Origin: Wenzhouxiangellaceae bacterium
GTDB taxonomy: Bacteria; Pseudomonadota; Gammaproteobacteria; Xanthomonadales; Wenzhouxiangellaceae
NCBI GenBank assembly: GCA_007695005.1
Contig: REEQ01000080.1
Coordinates: forward strand, 1 to 64,000
Direction of reading: 5' to 3'
Length of the DNA: 64,000 bases
Part shown: positions 7,703 to 16,852 of the stretch, one piece after another
Layout of the letters: each line of letters opens with the position of its first letter
Numbering within the stretch: position 1 is the stretch's first letter
Notes under the pieces: generated by a model
Seen by the model: the letters and a program-made list of their open reading frames with translations, nothing else
What the model was told of the DNA's origin: nothing
Databases searched by the model: none
Program-made: the position numbers and the translations under genes

Positions 7703-9955
7703 TCACTCCTGCGGTGGGGCTGGTCGTGGCCCCGGCGGAGCATGCCGACGGATGAACTCATCGAGCCGACCGAAGGTATAGCGCGCATAGTGATCGCTGG
7801 CCGCCCACCAGTGGCCGGAGTCATGAACGATGTCCAGCTCGAAGCGTTTCCCCAGCAGTTTCAGTTTCTCGGCCATCATCAGGGTGGTTTTCAGCGGCAC
7901 GATGTCGTCGTGCAAACCGTGAATGATCAGCAACGGATCTTCGAGTTTCTCGCCAAGATCCAGCAAGCTGCCCTGTTGGAAAATGTGCGGGTGAGTGTCC
8001 GGGTGCCGCGTCAGATGCTGGTCATAGCCGGTGAAGTGATGGATATCGATGGCCGGCGCGCCGGCAACGCCGGCAGCAAACAGGCCCGGCTTGCGGAACA
8101 GCGCCGTCAGAACCAGCAAGCCCCCGTAGCTATTGCCCCAGATGGCGATCCGCTCCGGGTCGACATGGGGCAGGGTGAGCAGATAATCGACGGCACTGTG
8201 CAGGTCATCCAGGTCGTCCCGGCCCCAATCGCCCTGAAAGGCCTCTCGAAAGTCCACGCCATAGCCGACGCTGCCGCGCACATCCACCAGCACGGTAATG
8301 TAGTCCCCGGCCAGCGCCATCTGCTGCTGCAGGAACGAAGTCGGTCGATCCGGATTCCACTGATTCAGAACGGTGTTGGAGTAGATGCTGCCGAAGACGA
8401 CGGGGTAGCGATGGCCCGGCTTCATGTCCGGCGGCTCGATGATCCTTGCATGGATGGTGAAGTCATCGATCCGGCTCGGGAACGAGACATAGCGTGGCGT
8501 CAACCACTCGATCGCTTCGAATTCCGACAGCGGCGAGCGCGTCACCCGTCGCTCGCTGCCGGAGCCATCGCTGGGTGCCAGATATAGCTCGGCGGGCCGG
8601 GTGTCGCTGGAGCTGATCAGTGCCAGGTGGCGGCCATCAGGAGACAGACTGGGTTGATGCAGTCCCGGCATGCTGGTGATCCGCTCCAGTGAGGCGTCGG
8701 CACTGGACAAACGGTATACATGGCGCTCGTAAGGACTGTCGGCGGCAGCCACCAGCAAGATATCGCCGCTCGCCCGGTCCACGTCCAACCAGGCCGCCGA
8801 GCGGTCGCCGGCGACATCGAACTCTCCGGTCAGACGCTCCGGTTCGCCGCCGTCCAGCGCCAGTCGATAGAGGCGGTACCAGTGCTCGTGATCGCCGATA
8901 AAGACGACGTGCTCGCCATCGGCACTGAAAAAGGCCCGGAAGATCGGGTAGATACGACGTGGCCTATGATCCTGCCAGAGTTCGACGATGCGCGGCTCAT
9001 CGGCCAGCTCGACCAGGTAGATCCAGCGCTGTTCGGCAACATCGGCGCCCTGCATCACCAGCAGACGCTGTCCATCCGGCGACCAGTCAAAATCCAGCAT
9101 GAGCCGTCGATCGGGATCGCTCAGGCCCAACCACTTTAGGCTATCGGTGACCAGATCGATGATGCCGACCCGACGAATCAGGTCAGTGTCACCGGGGTAG
9201 GGGCGGCGCACTTCGTGCAGTAATGGCTCTTCGTGCAGGTAGCTGGGGAAGGGCACGCGCCGCACCTGGCGCTGGTCGATGTACTCCAGCGCGATATGAC
9301 GGCTGTCGGGCGACCAGCGGTAGCGCCCGACGTAAGCGTCCGGCCGAACGAAGGCCCCGATCGGCACCGTAGCGATGCCAGGTACGCCGAGTTCCGTAAG
9401 CTGTCGCCACTGGCCAGTCTCCAGCTGCTTCAGCCACAAGTCACCGCCGCGCAGCATACCAAGCCACTGCTGGTCCGGCGATATGCTCAGGCTGCCGCCG
9501 CCGGCCCCAAGATTGGTACTCTCTCCGGACTCAAGCTCAATGCGCCAAAGTTGTGCGTCGAGCACGTAGAACAGGGACTCTCCGTCTGGATGCCAGGCCA
9601 GGTCGCTGATGCCGCGATGCTCGCGCTGCCGCGCCCGGGCGCGCAGCGCCTCCAGGCTCAGATCTTTGCCGCTGCCGAGCACATCGTCAGGTTCTGGCGC
9701 AAGGAAGCTCAGGCGTCGCGGCTGCTCACCATCGAGCTCGACCACCCACAGATCGCGAAACGGCATGCCATGATCGTTCCACAAGAATGCCACCTGGCTG
9801 CTGTCGGGCGACCAGCTTGGCCGGGATGGCGCCGTACCGTCGAGCTTGGGCAGCGAGACCATCCGCTCTATCGATGGCAGTTCGGCGTTTGCCACAATTG
9901 CGGAAGCTGCAGTCAACGCCAGGGCAGCGCAAAATAGCTTGGTTAAATATCGCAT
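7703..9955 (-). CDS. Exported S9-family peptidase (prolyl oligopeptidase/DPP-IV-like)
   Basis: Predicted exported serine peptidase acting on peptides, possibly after proline or alanine. The 750-residue product has a signal peptide (about 1-24, ending ANA) and a long beta-propeller with several SPDS/SPDG blades. The C-terminal hydrolase domain has Ser609 in WGNSYGG, Asp683 in HGLHDDIV and His715 in DSGHWW, so the triad is intact. The tail is proline-rich (PPGPRPAPPQE). A GAGG ribosome site precedes the ATG by a few bases. It is divergent from ndk. It lies upstream of the SQR gene on the same strand with a 64-base gap, so read-through is possible but not shown. Confidence 0.9.
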   Translation of the reverse strand: MRYLTKLFCAALALTAASAIVANAELPSIERMVSLPKLDGTAPSRPSWSPDSSQVAFLWNDHGMPFRDLWVVELDGEQPRRLSFLAPEPDDVLGSGKDLSLEALRARARQREHRGISDLAWHPDGESLFYVLDAQLWRIELESGESTNLGAGGGSLSISPDQQWLGMLRGGDLWLKQLETGQWRQLTELGVPGIATVPIGAFVRPDAYVGRYRWSPDSRHIALEYIDQRQVRRVPFPSYLHEEPLLHEVRRPYPGDTDLIRRVGIIDLVTDSLKWLGLSDPDRRLMLDFDWSPDGQRLLVMQGADVAEQRWIYLVELADEPRIVELWQDHRPRRIYPIFRAFFSADGEHVVFIGDHEHWYRLYRLALDGGEPERLTGEFDVAGDRSAAWLDVDRASGDILLVAAADSPYERHVYRLSSADASLERITSMPGLHQPSLSPDGRHLALISSSDTRPAELYLAPSDGSGSERRVTRSPLSEFEAIEWLTPRYVSFPSRIDDFTIHARIIEPPDMKPGHRYPVVFGSIYSNTVLNQWNPDRPTSFLQQQMALAGDYITVLVDVRGSVGYGVDFREAFQGDWGRDDLDDLHSAVDYLLTLPHVDPERIAIWGNSYGGLLVLTALFRKPGLFAAGVAGAPAIDIHHFTGYDQHLTRHPDTHPHIFQQGSLLDLGEKLEDPLLIIHGLHDDIVPLKTTLMMAEKLKLLGKRFELDIVHDSGHWWAASDHYARYTFGRLDEFIRRHAPPGPRPAPPQE

Positions 9956-10033
9956 TAATACCTCGAAAGCGCAGTGTGATCATCAATCTCGTCAGTGATG
10001 CAAAAGTATAGTCAGCAGCTTGAGTCATCACGG

Positions 10034-10064
10034 CTTTCATTGCCATCGGATTCGGAGATACAAT
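10034..10064 (+). promoter_or_regulatory. Candidate ndk promoter
   Basis: A TACAAT -10 box at 10059-10064 is followed by a GC-rich GGCAGGG stretch. The best -35 match, CTTTCA at 10034-10039, has a 19-base spacer and is weak; TTGCCA at 10040 matches consensus better but is too close. The site lies in the 245-base gap between the S9 peptidase (minus) and ndk (plus), about 137 bases before the ndk start. Otherwise this gap shows only a possible TATACT box for the peptidase at 10005-10010 on the minus strand. Confidence 0.35.
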
Positions 10065-10200
10065 GGCAGGGTTTTGATCCCGGTTGGAATTTTTCGACCA
10101 TTCCCTGGTCACTCGAACCTCGCCTGGCGACCCTGTCAGCTTGCTCGGGCATTTGACCAAAATACGATTTCTCACTCATCACATTGCCAAAGGTTTACGC

Positions 10201-10620
10201 ATGCAGCGCACCCTGTCCATCATCAAGCCCGATGCTGTCGCCAAGAACGTCATCGGTGAAATCTACACCCGCTTCGAGCGCGCCGGCCTCAAGGTCGTGG
10301 CCGCTCGGATGAAGCATTTGAGCAAGGAACATGCCGAGGGCTTCTACGCCGTTCACCGGGAGCGTCCCTTTTTTGCCGACCTGGTCGAGTTCATGACCTC
10401 GGGTCCGGTCATGATTCAGGTCCTGGAAGGTCAGGACGCGATCGCACGCAACCGCGAGTTGATGGGCGCCACCGATCCTCGCCAGGCCGCACCGGGGACA
10501 ATTCGGGCAGACTTCGCCACCAGCATTGATGCCAATGCCGTCCATGGTTCGGACGCCGAGGAAACCGCTGCCCAGGAAATCGCCTTCTTTTTTGGCGACG
10601 ATGAGATATACTCGCGGTAA
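10201..10620 (+). CDS. ndk: Nucleoside diphosphate kinase
   Basis: Transfers the terminal phosphate of a nucleoside triphosphate to a nucleoside diphosphate through a phosphohistidine intermediate, balancing cytoplasmic nucleotide pools. The 139-residue length and the opening [13 protein letters not shown] are typical of the family. The catalytic histidine is His115 in the NAVHGSD motif. The frame is open upstream to 10084, but that extension has no family similarity, so the ATG at 10201 is used. It begins the conserved gammaproteobacterial run ndk-rlmN-pilF-rodZ. Confidence 0.97.
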   Translation: MQRTLSIIKPDAVAKNVIGEIYTRFERAGLKVVAARMKHLSKEHAEGFYAVHRERPFFADLVEFMTSGPVMIQVLEGQDAIARNRELMGATDPRQAAPGTIRADFATSIDANAVHGSDAEETAAQEIAFFFGDDEIYSR

Positions 10621-10640
10621 TTGTTAGCGAAGTGCTGCAA

Positions 10641-11762
10641 ATGTCTGCAGGGCCAGCAAAAAAGACCAACCTGCTTGGTCTAGACCAGGCAGGGCTGGAA
10701 CGGTTTTTCGCCGATCTCGGCGAAAAGCCCTATCGTGCTCGTCAGGTTCTGCAATGGGTGCACCAACGCGGTGTGGCTGATTTTGGCCTGATGACCGACC
10801 TTTCCCGCAAGCTGCGGGAGCGTCTCGAAGCGCAAGCCGAGATCACGCCCCCCCGGGTTATTCGTGAACAGCTGTCCGAAGACGGCACCGTCAAGTGGCT
10901 GCTGGCCTGCGATGGCGGTAGCGCAGTTGAAACCGTCTTCATTCCCGAAACTTCCCGCGGCACGCTGTGCATCTCATCGCAGGTGGGGTGTATGCTCAAC
11001 TGCACGTTCTGCTCCACTGCGACCCAGGGTTTCAAGCGCAACCTCTCGTCTGCCGAAATTATCGGGCAGGTCTGGCACGCGGTGACTGCCCTGGCCGATG
11101 AGCGTCTGGGGCAGCGGCGCGTGACCAACGTCGTTTTCATGGGCATGGGCGAGCCCCTGCTCAACTTGCAGGCCGTAGTTCCGGCGCTTTCTCTGCTGCG
11201 AAACGATCTGGCCTACGGCCTGGCGTCCCGCCGGGTAACCATATCCACGGCGGGCGTTGTGCCCGGTATCGACCAGCTGGCGCATGGCGAAGAGTTTGCT
11301 CTGGCCGTGTCGCTGCATGCGCCGGACGATGAATTGCGCTCTCGCCTGGTCCCGCTGAATAGAAAATACCCGGTCGACGAGCTGATCGCCGCCTGCAAGC
11401 GCTTTGTCAGCGTTCACCATCGGCGCTCGATCACCTTCGAATACACCATGATTGCCGGGGTCAACGATGGCCGGGCGCAGGCTCGCGGCCTGATCCGTCT
11501 GCTCAATGGCTTGCCCTGCAAGATCAACCTGATTCCGTTCAACCCTTTCCCCGGCACGCCGTTCGAACCGTCCAGCGCCGAGGCGATCTACGAATTTCAG
11601 AAAGTGACGCGCGCAGCGGGCATCATCACCACGGTGCGCAAGACACGCGGCGAGGATATCGACGCTGCCTGCGGTCAATTGGTCGGCAAATTGCTAAGCC
11701 CCAGCGAGCGTCGTCTGCTGGTCCAGCAGCAGCTCGCCCGCCAGGCACTGGAGGCCGCCTGA
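10641..11762 (+). CDS. rlmN: Dual-specificity 23S rRNA/tRNA adenine-C2 methyltransferase (radical SAM)
   Basis: Methylates C2 of adenosine in 23S rRNA (A2503 in E. coli) and of position 37 in some tRNAs, supporting translational accuracy. The radical SAM cluster cysteines are Cys117, Cys121 and Cys124 in the GCMLNCTFCST motif. The second conserved catalytic cysteine is Cys344 in EDIDAACGQ. The product is 373 residues from the ATG at 10641; an in-frame GTG at 10632 is an alternative start. Its stop overlaps the pilF start (TGATG), so the two are translationally coupled. Confidence 0.96.
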   Translation: MSAGPAKKTNLLGLDQAGLERFFADLGEKPYRARQVLQWVHQRGVADFGLMTDLSRKLRERLEAQAEITPPRVIREQLSEDGTVKWLLACDGGSAVETVFIPETSRGTLCISSQVGCMLNCTFCSTATQGFKRNLSSAEIIGQVWHAVTALADERLGQRRVTNVVFMGMGEPLLNLQAVVPALSLLRNDLAYGLASRRVTISTAGVVPGIDQLAHGEEFALAVSLHAPDDELRSRLVPLNRKYPVDELIAACKRFVSVHHRRSITFEYTMIAGVNDGRAQARGLIRLLNGLPCKINLIPFNPFPGTPFEPSSAEAIYEFQKVTRAAGIITTVRKTRGEDIDAACGQLVGKLLSPSERRLLVQQQLARQALEAA

Positions 11763-12535
11763 TGCGCCTGGCCGTGATTCTCGCCCTGGCGTTTGTCGTG
11801 TCCGGCTGCGCCACCACCCAGAACGAGCCGGTCAGTTCCTCGCGCGGCATGGATCGAGTGAGCCCGGTGCGCGGCGCCGAGATCAACACCCGGCTGGGCA
11901 TCGGCTACCTCGAACGCGGCCAGCTGCAGCTGGCAATGGAGAAGCTGGAGACCGCGCTGCGACACGACCCGGACCATGTCCCTGCGCACATGACCCTGGG
12001 TATCATCTACGAACAGATCGGCGATCAAAATCGAGCCGGTCGTCATTTCCGCCAGGCTGCCCGACTGGCACCCAACGATGGTGCCGCTCAGAATACCTAT
12101 GCCGTGTTTCTATGCCGTCAGGGAGACTATGCAGCAGCCGATCGCCATTTCAAGCGGGCGACCGCGGATCCGTTCTACGCTACCCCCGAAGTCGCATGGA
12201 GCAATGCCGGTGCTTGCGCTCGGCGCCACGGCGACCAAGAATCAGCTAATCTTTACTTCCGGCGCGCCCTGGAAATCGACCCCGGTTTCCCGGACGCGCT
12301 CTTTCACCTAGCAGACCTCTACTACCAGCAGGGAGAAGCCTTTCGGGCCCGTGCCTTCTTGCAGAGATTCGAATTCGCAGCCAACCCGGAACCTGGAGCC
12401 TTGCTCCTCGGTTTCCGAATCGAATCCAGCCTCGGTAACCGCGACGAAGCCAACCAGTACGCCAGTCGACTGGAGCGCGAGTTTCCAAGGTCCAATGAAG
12501 CACAGCAGCTCAGGGGCATGGAATCAAACCAATGA
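11762..12535 (+). CDS. pilF: Type IV pilus biogenesis TPR lipoprotein PilF/PilW
   Basis: Pilotin-type outer-membrane lipoprotein that helps assemble the PilQ secretin of type IV pili. The 257-residue precursor has a short signal peptide and a lipobox VSGC, so Cys16 is the predicted lipidated residue. The rest is a series of TPR repeats from about residue 40 to 230, with the usual alternating A/L/Y pattern. It starts at the last base of rlmN and overlaps rodZ by four bases (ATGA), so it lies inside an operon. The pilZ gene at 39723 supports a functional type IV pilus in this organism. Confidence 0.9.
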   Translation: MRLAVILALAFVVSGCATTQNEPVSSSRGMDRVSPVRGAEINTRLGIGYLERGQLQLAMEKLETALRHDPDHVPAHMTLGIIYEQIGDQNRAGRHFRQAARLAPNDGAAQNTYAVFLCRQGDYAAADRHFKRATADPFYATPEVAWSNAGACARRHGDQESANLYFRRALEIDPGFPDALFHLADLYYQQGEAFRARAFLQRFEFAANPEPGALLLGFRIESSLGNRDEANQYASRLEREFPRSNEAQQLRGMESNQ

Positions 12536-13464
12536 CTGAACATGAAGATTCGGAACTGAGTGAGCAGGACAACGAGCGCTGCCGCCTGGTCGGCCAGCGT
12601 CTGCAGGACGCGCGCCTTCAGCGCGGACTCTCCCTGCAGGATGTATCGCGCTCATTGCGCTTGCCCGGCCTGACGGTCTCGGATATAGAGGAGGGCAGAA
12701 TGGATCGGCTTGCCCGACCTTATCGGCGCGGCTACGTAGCCAACTACGCGCGCCTCGTCGGGCTCGAACCGTCTGTGCTGCTGGACCAGCTGGGGCAATG
12801 CGCTGATCCGGCTCTGCGTAACGTGCTGCCAGCTTCGCGACGTGGATGGAGGCTCGAGCGTTACATCAAGTCTGCGACCTATATTGTTGCAACTATTGCA
12901 ATTGTTCCTCCGCTGATATTCTTTTTTGTGCAGAGCGGCTCGCGCATTGCCAGTCCCGAGCCGGAGTCTGGTGTGGAACAGCTTGCCAGCGAAACCGGAT
13001 ACAGTGACGATCAGCGTGTCGCGCGGCGCATTGCCAGGGCGCTGGCGCTGGACAATGCCGATCCTGTCGATACCGACAACGAAGGGCATGTCACCGCATC
13101 GGCCTTGCCATTGCGGCCGACTCGGCCGGCGCGCGAGTCCGAGCCGGCGCTCGAGGAACTGCTGCCTTCGGTCGCGGCATTGAGCGAGGAGATCCCGGCG
13201 ATCCCCGTCCTTGAGCTTTCCCTTGAGCTGCTCGAAGATAGCTGGGTCGAGGTCTATGCGGCCGATGGCCGACGACTGGAGTTTGATCTGCTGCGCGCCG
13301 GCCAGCTGCGCAACTTCAGCGGCGAACCTCCCTTTCGTCTGTTGTTGGGTCGAGCCAATGCCGTTCGAGTATTGGCCGATGGAGAGCCTGTGTTGTTTCC
13401 GGGTCACGAGCGTGCCGATGTGGTCAATCTGGAAATCCTGGAAGGGGGCGAAGTCAAGCGCTGA
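12532..13464 (+). CDS. rodZ: RodZ-like HTH membrane protein
   Basis: Bitopic membrane protein predicted to link MreB filaments to the cell-wall elongation machinery and so keep rod shape. In the 310-residue product an N-terminal Xre-type helix-turn-helix occupies about residues 15-85 (GLSLQDVSRSLRL, then RPYRRGYVANYARLVGL). A single membrane segment lies near 108-128. A variable Pro/Glu-rich periplasmic linker is followed by a C-terminal beta domain (about 225-305, DUF4115-like, with EDSWVEVYAADG). It overlaps the end of pilF by four bases. The following gene is usually ispG but is hisS here, after a 215-base gap. Confidence 0.88.
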   Translation: MTEHEDSELSEQDNERCRLVGQRLQDARLQRGLSLQDVSRSLRLPGLTVSDIEEGRMDRLARPYRRGYVANYARLVGLEPSVLLDQLGQCADPALRNVLPASRRGWRLERYIKSATYIVATIAIVPPLIFFFVQSGSRIASPEPESGVEQLASETGYSDDQRVARRIARALALDNADPVDTDNEGHVTASALPLRPTRPARESEPALEELLPSVAALSEEIPAIPVLELSLELLEDSWVEVYAADGRRLEFDLLRAGQLRNFSGEPPFRLLLGRANAVRVLADGEPVLFPGHERADVVNLEILEGGEVKR

Positions 13465-13679
13465 AGCCGGCATCTGCCCGCTGCCGGTCGGCGCGCTGTC
13501 TCGCTCGTTGGCCAATGCCTTTCTGGCGCGACCAGGATAGTCACGCTTCCTGTTGCGTGTAGCTGGGCCACCGTGGTGCCCGCCGGCCATCAGCCGGTCA
13601 GGCGACAAAGTTTGCCGAAGCCGGGCCTGATCGTCGAGTCAGGGTTCCGCCAAAGCCGTTTTTCGAGAAACAGCCTTAG

Positions 13680-14957
13680 ATGAACAACATTCGCTCCGTG
13701 CGCGGCATGCACGACATACTCCCCGAAGAGACCCCGCTGTGGCAGTGGCTGGAGCGCAGCCTTGGCGACATTTTCGCCAGCTACGACTTCCACGAGATCC
13801 GCATTCCCCTGGTTGAGCAGGCCGAGGTCTTCACCAGGGCCATTGGCCAGGCCACCGACGTGGTCGAAAAGGAAATGTATGCCTTCGAGGACCGCAACGG
13901 CGACATGCTGAGCCTGCGTCCTGAAGGTACCGCCGGCGTGGTCAGAGCAGCCATTCAGAACAGCTTGCTGCAGACACCGGGGCTAAAGCTCTGGTACCAG
14001 GGTCCGATGTTCCGGCATGAGCGACCGCAGAAAGGTCGGCAGCGCCAGTTTCACCAATTCGGAGCCGAAGTCTTCGGCCTGGCCGAGGCCGCTGCTGACG
14101 CCGAGTTGATTGCCATGGTCGAGCGCATCTGGCGCAAGCTGGGCTTGAAGCAGATGGTCCGGCTGGAAATCAACTCGCTGGGAGATCGCGATGATCGTCA
14201 GCGCTATCGGCAGCAGCTCATCGATTTCCTGCGCCCGCACTTCGAGCGTCTGGACCCTGATAGCCAGCGCCGTCTTGACAGCAATCCGCTGCGGATCTTC
14301 GATAGCAAGCACCCGGAAACGCAAGCCTTGATGGCCGATGCACCGCGTCTGTCGGATGCACTTGGTGCCGAGGCCCGTGCCCACTTCGATCAGGTCTGCC
14401 GGCTGCTGGACGCGCTTGGCATTGCTTATCAGGTCAACCCGGGCCTGGTCCGGGGCCTGGACTACTACTGTCGAACGGTGTTTGAGTGGATTACCGAAGA
14501 TCTGGGTGCCCAGGGCACCGTTTGTGCCGGTGGCCGTTACGATGATCTGGTTGCGATTCAGGGCGGACGGGCGACGCCCGGTATCGGTTTTGCAATGGGT
14601 GCCGAGCGGGTCCTTGCGCTGCTCCAGGCCAAGGGTCTGGAACAAGCCCAGATCCCGCATGTCTATCTGGTCAGCCAGGTGGATGGCTCGGTATCCCTGG
14701 CGCTGGCCGAGCGCTTGCGCGACGAGATCCCGGGCCTGAGGATTGCCTCATCGCTGGCCGGCGGCAGCTTCAAGGCCCAGTTCAAGCGCGCCGATCGCAG
14801 TGGCGCAGGCTTTGCCGTGATCCTCGGTGAGGACGAACTGGCCGCAGATGCCGTGCAGCTCAAGCCGCTCAGGGGTGAGGCTGCACAGCAGCAGACCATC
14901 GCTACGGAACTGCTTGCCGCGCGTCTGCGAGAGCTGCTGAGCGATCTGCCCGGATGA
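13680..14957 (+). CDS. hisS: Histidyl-tRNA synthetase
   Basis: Class II aminoacyl-tRNA synthetase charging tRNA-His. The 425-residue length is standard. Motif 2 is seen in RPEGTAGVVRA and RHERPQKGRQRQFHQFGAE; the histidine-binding loops appear as GLVRGLDYYCRTVFEW and AGGRYDDL. Motif 3 is at GIGFAMGAERVL, followed by the C-terminal anticodon-binding domain. The ATG at 13680 gives the conserved opening SVRGMHDILPEE. The gene is followed by yfgM and bamB in the usual order. Confidence 0.97.
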   Translation: MNNIRSVRGMHDILPEETPLWQWLERSLGDIFASYDFHEIRIPLVEQAEVFTRAIGQATDVVEKEMYAFEDRNGDMLSLRPEGTAGVVRAAIQNSLLQTPGLKLWYQGPMFRHERPQKGRQRQFHQFGAEVFGLAEAAADAELIAMVERIWRKLGLKQMVRLEINSLGDRDDRQRYRQQLIDFLRPHFERLDPDSQRRLDSNPLRIFDSKHPETQALMADAPRLSDALGAEARAHFDQVCRLLDALGIAYQVNPGLVRGLDYYCRTVFEWITEDLGAQGTVCAGGRYDDLVAIQGGRATPGIGFAMGAERVLALLQAKGLEQAQIPHVYLVSQVDGSVSLALAERLRDEIPGLRIASSLAGGSFKAQFKRADRSGAGFAVILGEDELAADAVQLKPLRGEAAQQQTIATELLAARLRELLSDLPG

Positions 14958-15036
14958 GATCGAGGGCAGACCTGGCGCTGGACGGATCGGGTATCATAGA
15001 AAAATTTCCCCAAAACATCAGACGGAACGAGTTTTT

Positions 15037-15690
15037 ATGGCTGTAGAGCTTTACGACGAGCACGAACAGGGCGAACGCGTACGCAAGTGGATCAAGGAAT
15101 ACGGGTTCTCCATCGTGCTTGGCCTGGTGCTTGCCTTTGGCGGTATCTTCGGCTTTCGTCAGTGGCAGGACCACCAGGTGCAACAGCGCTTCCTCGCCGC
15201 CGAATATTTCGATGTGATCCAGCGCGAACTCGACGCCGGTCAATTGGCTGCCGCCGAGGACCAGTTTGCAGCCTTGCAGGATGCGGTTCCGCGCAGTGCC
15301 TATGTGGCGCTGTCCGGCATGCTGGTCGCCGCGGCGCTGGTCGAGGACGGGCGTCTGGAGCCAGCCGCGCAGATCTACCGACAACTGCTTGAGGCCCGAC
15401 GCCTGGATTCGCTGCGCCCCATTGTTACCCTGCGCCTTGCCCGTGTTCTTGAGGCACAGGGCGAGCATGACGCTGCGATGAGCCTCGTTAACGGCTCTGC
15501 ACCGCCGGGATTCACCGCATCGTGGGCCGAGATACGTGGTGATCTGTTACTGGCCCGCGGCCAGAAGGAGCAGGCCAGGATCGCCTACCAGGAAGCACTG
15601 GACAATCTGGTCGGGCAGGGCGGCAAGCAGCGCTTGCTGCAGCTGAAGATCGACGCGACCGGACCCGGTCTGGCCGGTGATGCTTCGTGA
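15037..15690 (+). CDS. yfgM: YfgM-family TPR membrane protein
   Basis: Inner-membrane protein with a periplasmic TPR domain; in E. coli YfgM associates with the SecYEG translocon and with periplasmic chaperones such as PpiD. The 217-residue product has a cytoplasmic N-terminus, one membrane segment at about residues 24-44 and the TPR_21 region afterwards. The N-terminal motif MAVELYDEHEQGERVRKWIKEYG is typical in pattern. Its TGA stop lies inside the GTGA start of bamB, which suggests coupled translation. A possible TATCAT -10 box lies at 14992-14997, but no good -35 is seen. Confidence 0.9.
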   Translation: MAVELYDEHEQGERVRKWIKEYGFSIVLGLVLAFGGIFGFRQWQDHQVQQRFLAAEYFDVIQRELDAGQLAAAEDQFAALQDAVPRSAYVALSGMLVAAALVEDGRLEPAAQIYRQLLEARRLDSLRPIVTLRLARVLEAQGEHDAAMSLVNGSAPPGFTASWAEIRGDLLLARGQKEQARIAYQEALDNLVGQGGKQRLLQLKIDATGPGLAGDAS

Positions 15691-16844
15691 CTGATTCGAT
15701 GCGCTGCCTGACCCTGATCATGCTGGCGCTGGTCCTGGCCGGCTGCGGGGTATTCAACCGTGATCGCAGCGATGCCGACCGGCCTGCCGCCCTGGTCGAT
15801 TTCGACAGTAGCCTGCAGGTGGAGCGCCTCTGGTCAACCAGCGCCGGCGCAGGCAGCAATCGCAGCCGGCCGGCACTGAGGCCCTTCGTCGACGGCGAAG
15901 AGGTCTGGGTCGGTGACCACCGCGGCCGCATCGTCTCGGTCAATGCAGCGAACGGACGCATCCTCCAGCGCTTCGATACCCGCCTCGACCTGTCCGCCGG
16001 TCCAGCCGTATTTGATAATCTGCTGCTGGTCGGCACCTTCGACGGCAAACTGGTTGCGCTGGACCGCGCCAGCGGCAGCGAACGCTGGCGTGCACCACTG
16101 TCCTCCGAAGTGCTGTCGTATCCGGTGCTGCACGATGGCGTGATTGTCGTTCGCTGCATCGACGGGCGCACTTTCGGTATCGACCCGGCCGATGGCCGGC
16201 GGCTGTGGGTGCATGACCGCAGCGTGCCCTTGCTGACCTTGCGCGGCAATAGCGACCCGCTCACCCGGGCCGGGCAGGTTTTCATCGGCTATGACAACGG
16301 CACTGTGGCCGGTCTCAGGGTCAACGACGGCAGCATCCTCTGGGAACAGAGAGTGAGCGTGCCTGAGGGCCGTACCGAACTCGAACGCCTGGCTGACATT
16401 GACGGCCCGATGGCCATCGTCGGCACCGACCTGTACGTGGTCACCTATCGCGGACGCATGGCCAGCATGGCGATCGAGTCCGGACGCATACTCTGGGTCA
16501 AGGACGTGTCGTCCCATTCCGGCATCAGCCTGCTGCGAACTCAGATCGCGCTGGTGGATCGGGACGACACTGTCTGGATGGTTGACCGGCGCAATGGATC
16601 GACCCTGTGGCGGGAAGATCGGCTGGCGCGCCGTGGGCTGACCCGGCCGGTATTTGTCGATGACTACCTGGTCACGGTCGACAGCGAGGGGTTCATGCAC
16701 TGGCTGGATGCCGGTACAGGAGATTTCGTGGCCCGCGTACGACCGACGCGGAATGCGCCCGTCTCGGCGCCGGTCGTGGTCGGCAATGTCGTCTACCTGC
16801 TGGACGAGGACGGATCGCTTAGCGCCTGGCGACCGCGCGGCTGA
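15687..16844 (+). CDS. bamB: Outer-membrane protein assembly lipoprotein BamB
   Basis: Beta-propeller lipoprotein of the BAM complex, which inserts beta-barrel proteins into the outer membrane. The 385-residue precursor has a lipobox LAGC (Cys20) followed by repeated PQQ-like blades, with recurring motifs such as DGKLVALDRASGSERW and DGRTFGIDPADGRRLW. Translation probably begins at the GTG at 15687, which overlaps the yfgM stop (GTGA). The ATG at 15699 is in frame and would still give a valid lipoprotein signal. It belongs to the hisS-yfgM-bamB-der operon. Confidence 0.93.
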   Translation: MTDSMRCLTLIMLALVLAGCGVFNRDRSDADRPAALVDFDSSLQVERLWSTSAGAGSNRSRPALRPFVDGEEVWVGDHRGRIVSVNAANGRILQRFDTRLDLSAGPAVFDNLLLVGTFDGKLVALDRASGSERWRAPLSSEVLSYPVLHDGVIVVRCIDGRTFGIDPADGRRLWVHDRSVPLLTLRGNSDPLTRAGQVFIGYDNGTVAGLRVNDGSILWEQRVSVPEGRTELERLADIDGPMAIVGTDLYVVTYRGRMASMAIESGRILWVKDVSSHSGISLLRTQIALVDRDDTVWMVDRRNGSTLWREDRLARRGLTRPVFVDDYLVTVDSEGFMHWLDAGTGDFVARVRPTRNAPVSAPVVVGNVVYLLDEDGSLSAWRPRG

Positions 16845-16852
16845 GCAAGACC

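Noticed and set aside
10153-10158. TTGACC as a second ndk -35 box
   Set aside because: No acceptable -10 box at the right distance was found downstream.
13465-13679. Possible remnant of ispG
   Set aside because: No stretch resembling IspG motifs could be read in any frame; treated as absence, not as a pseudogene.
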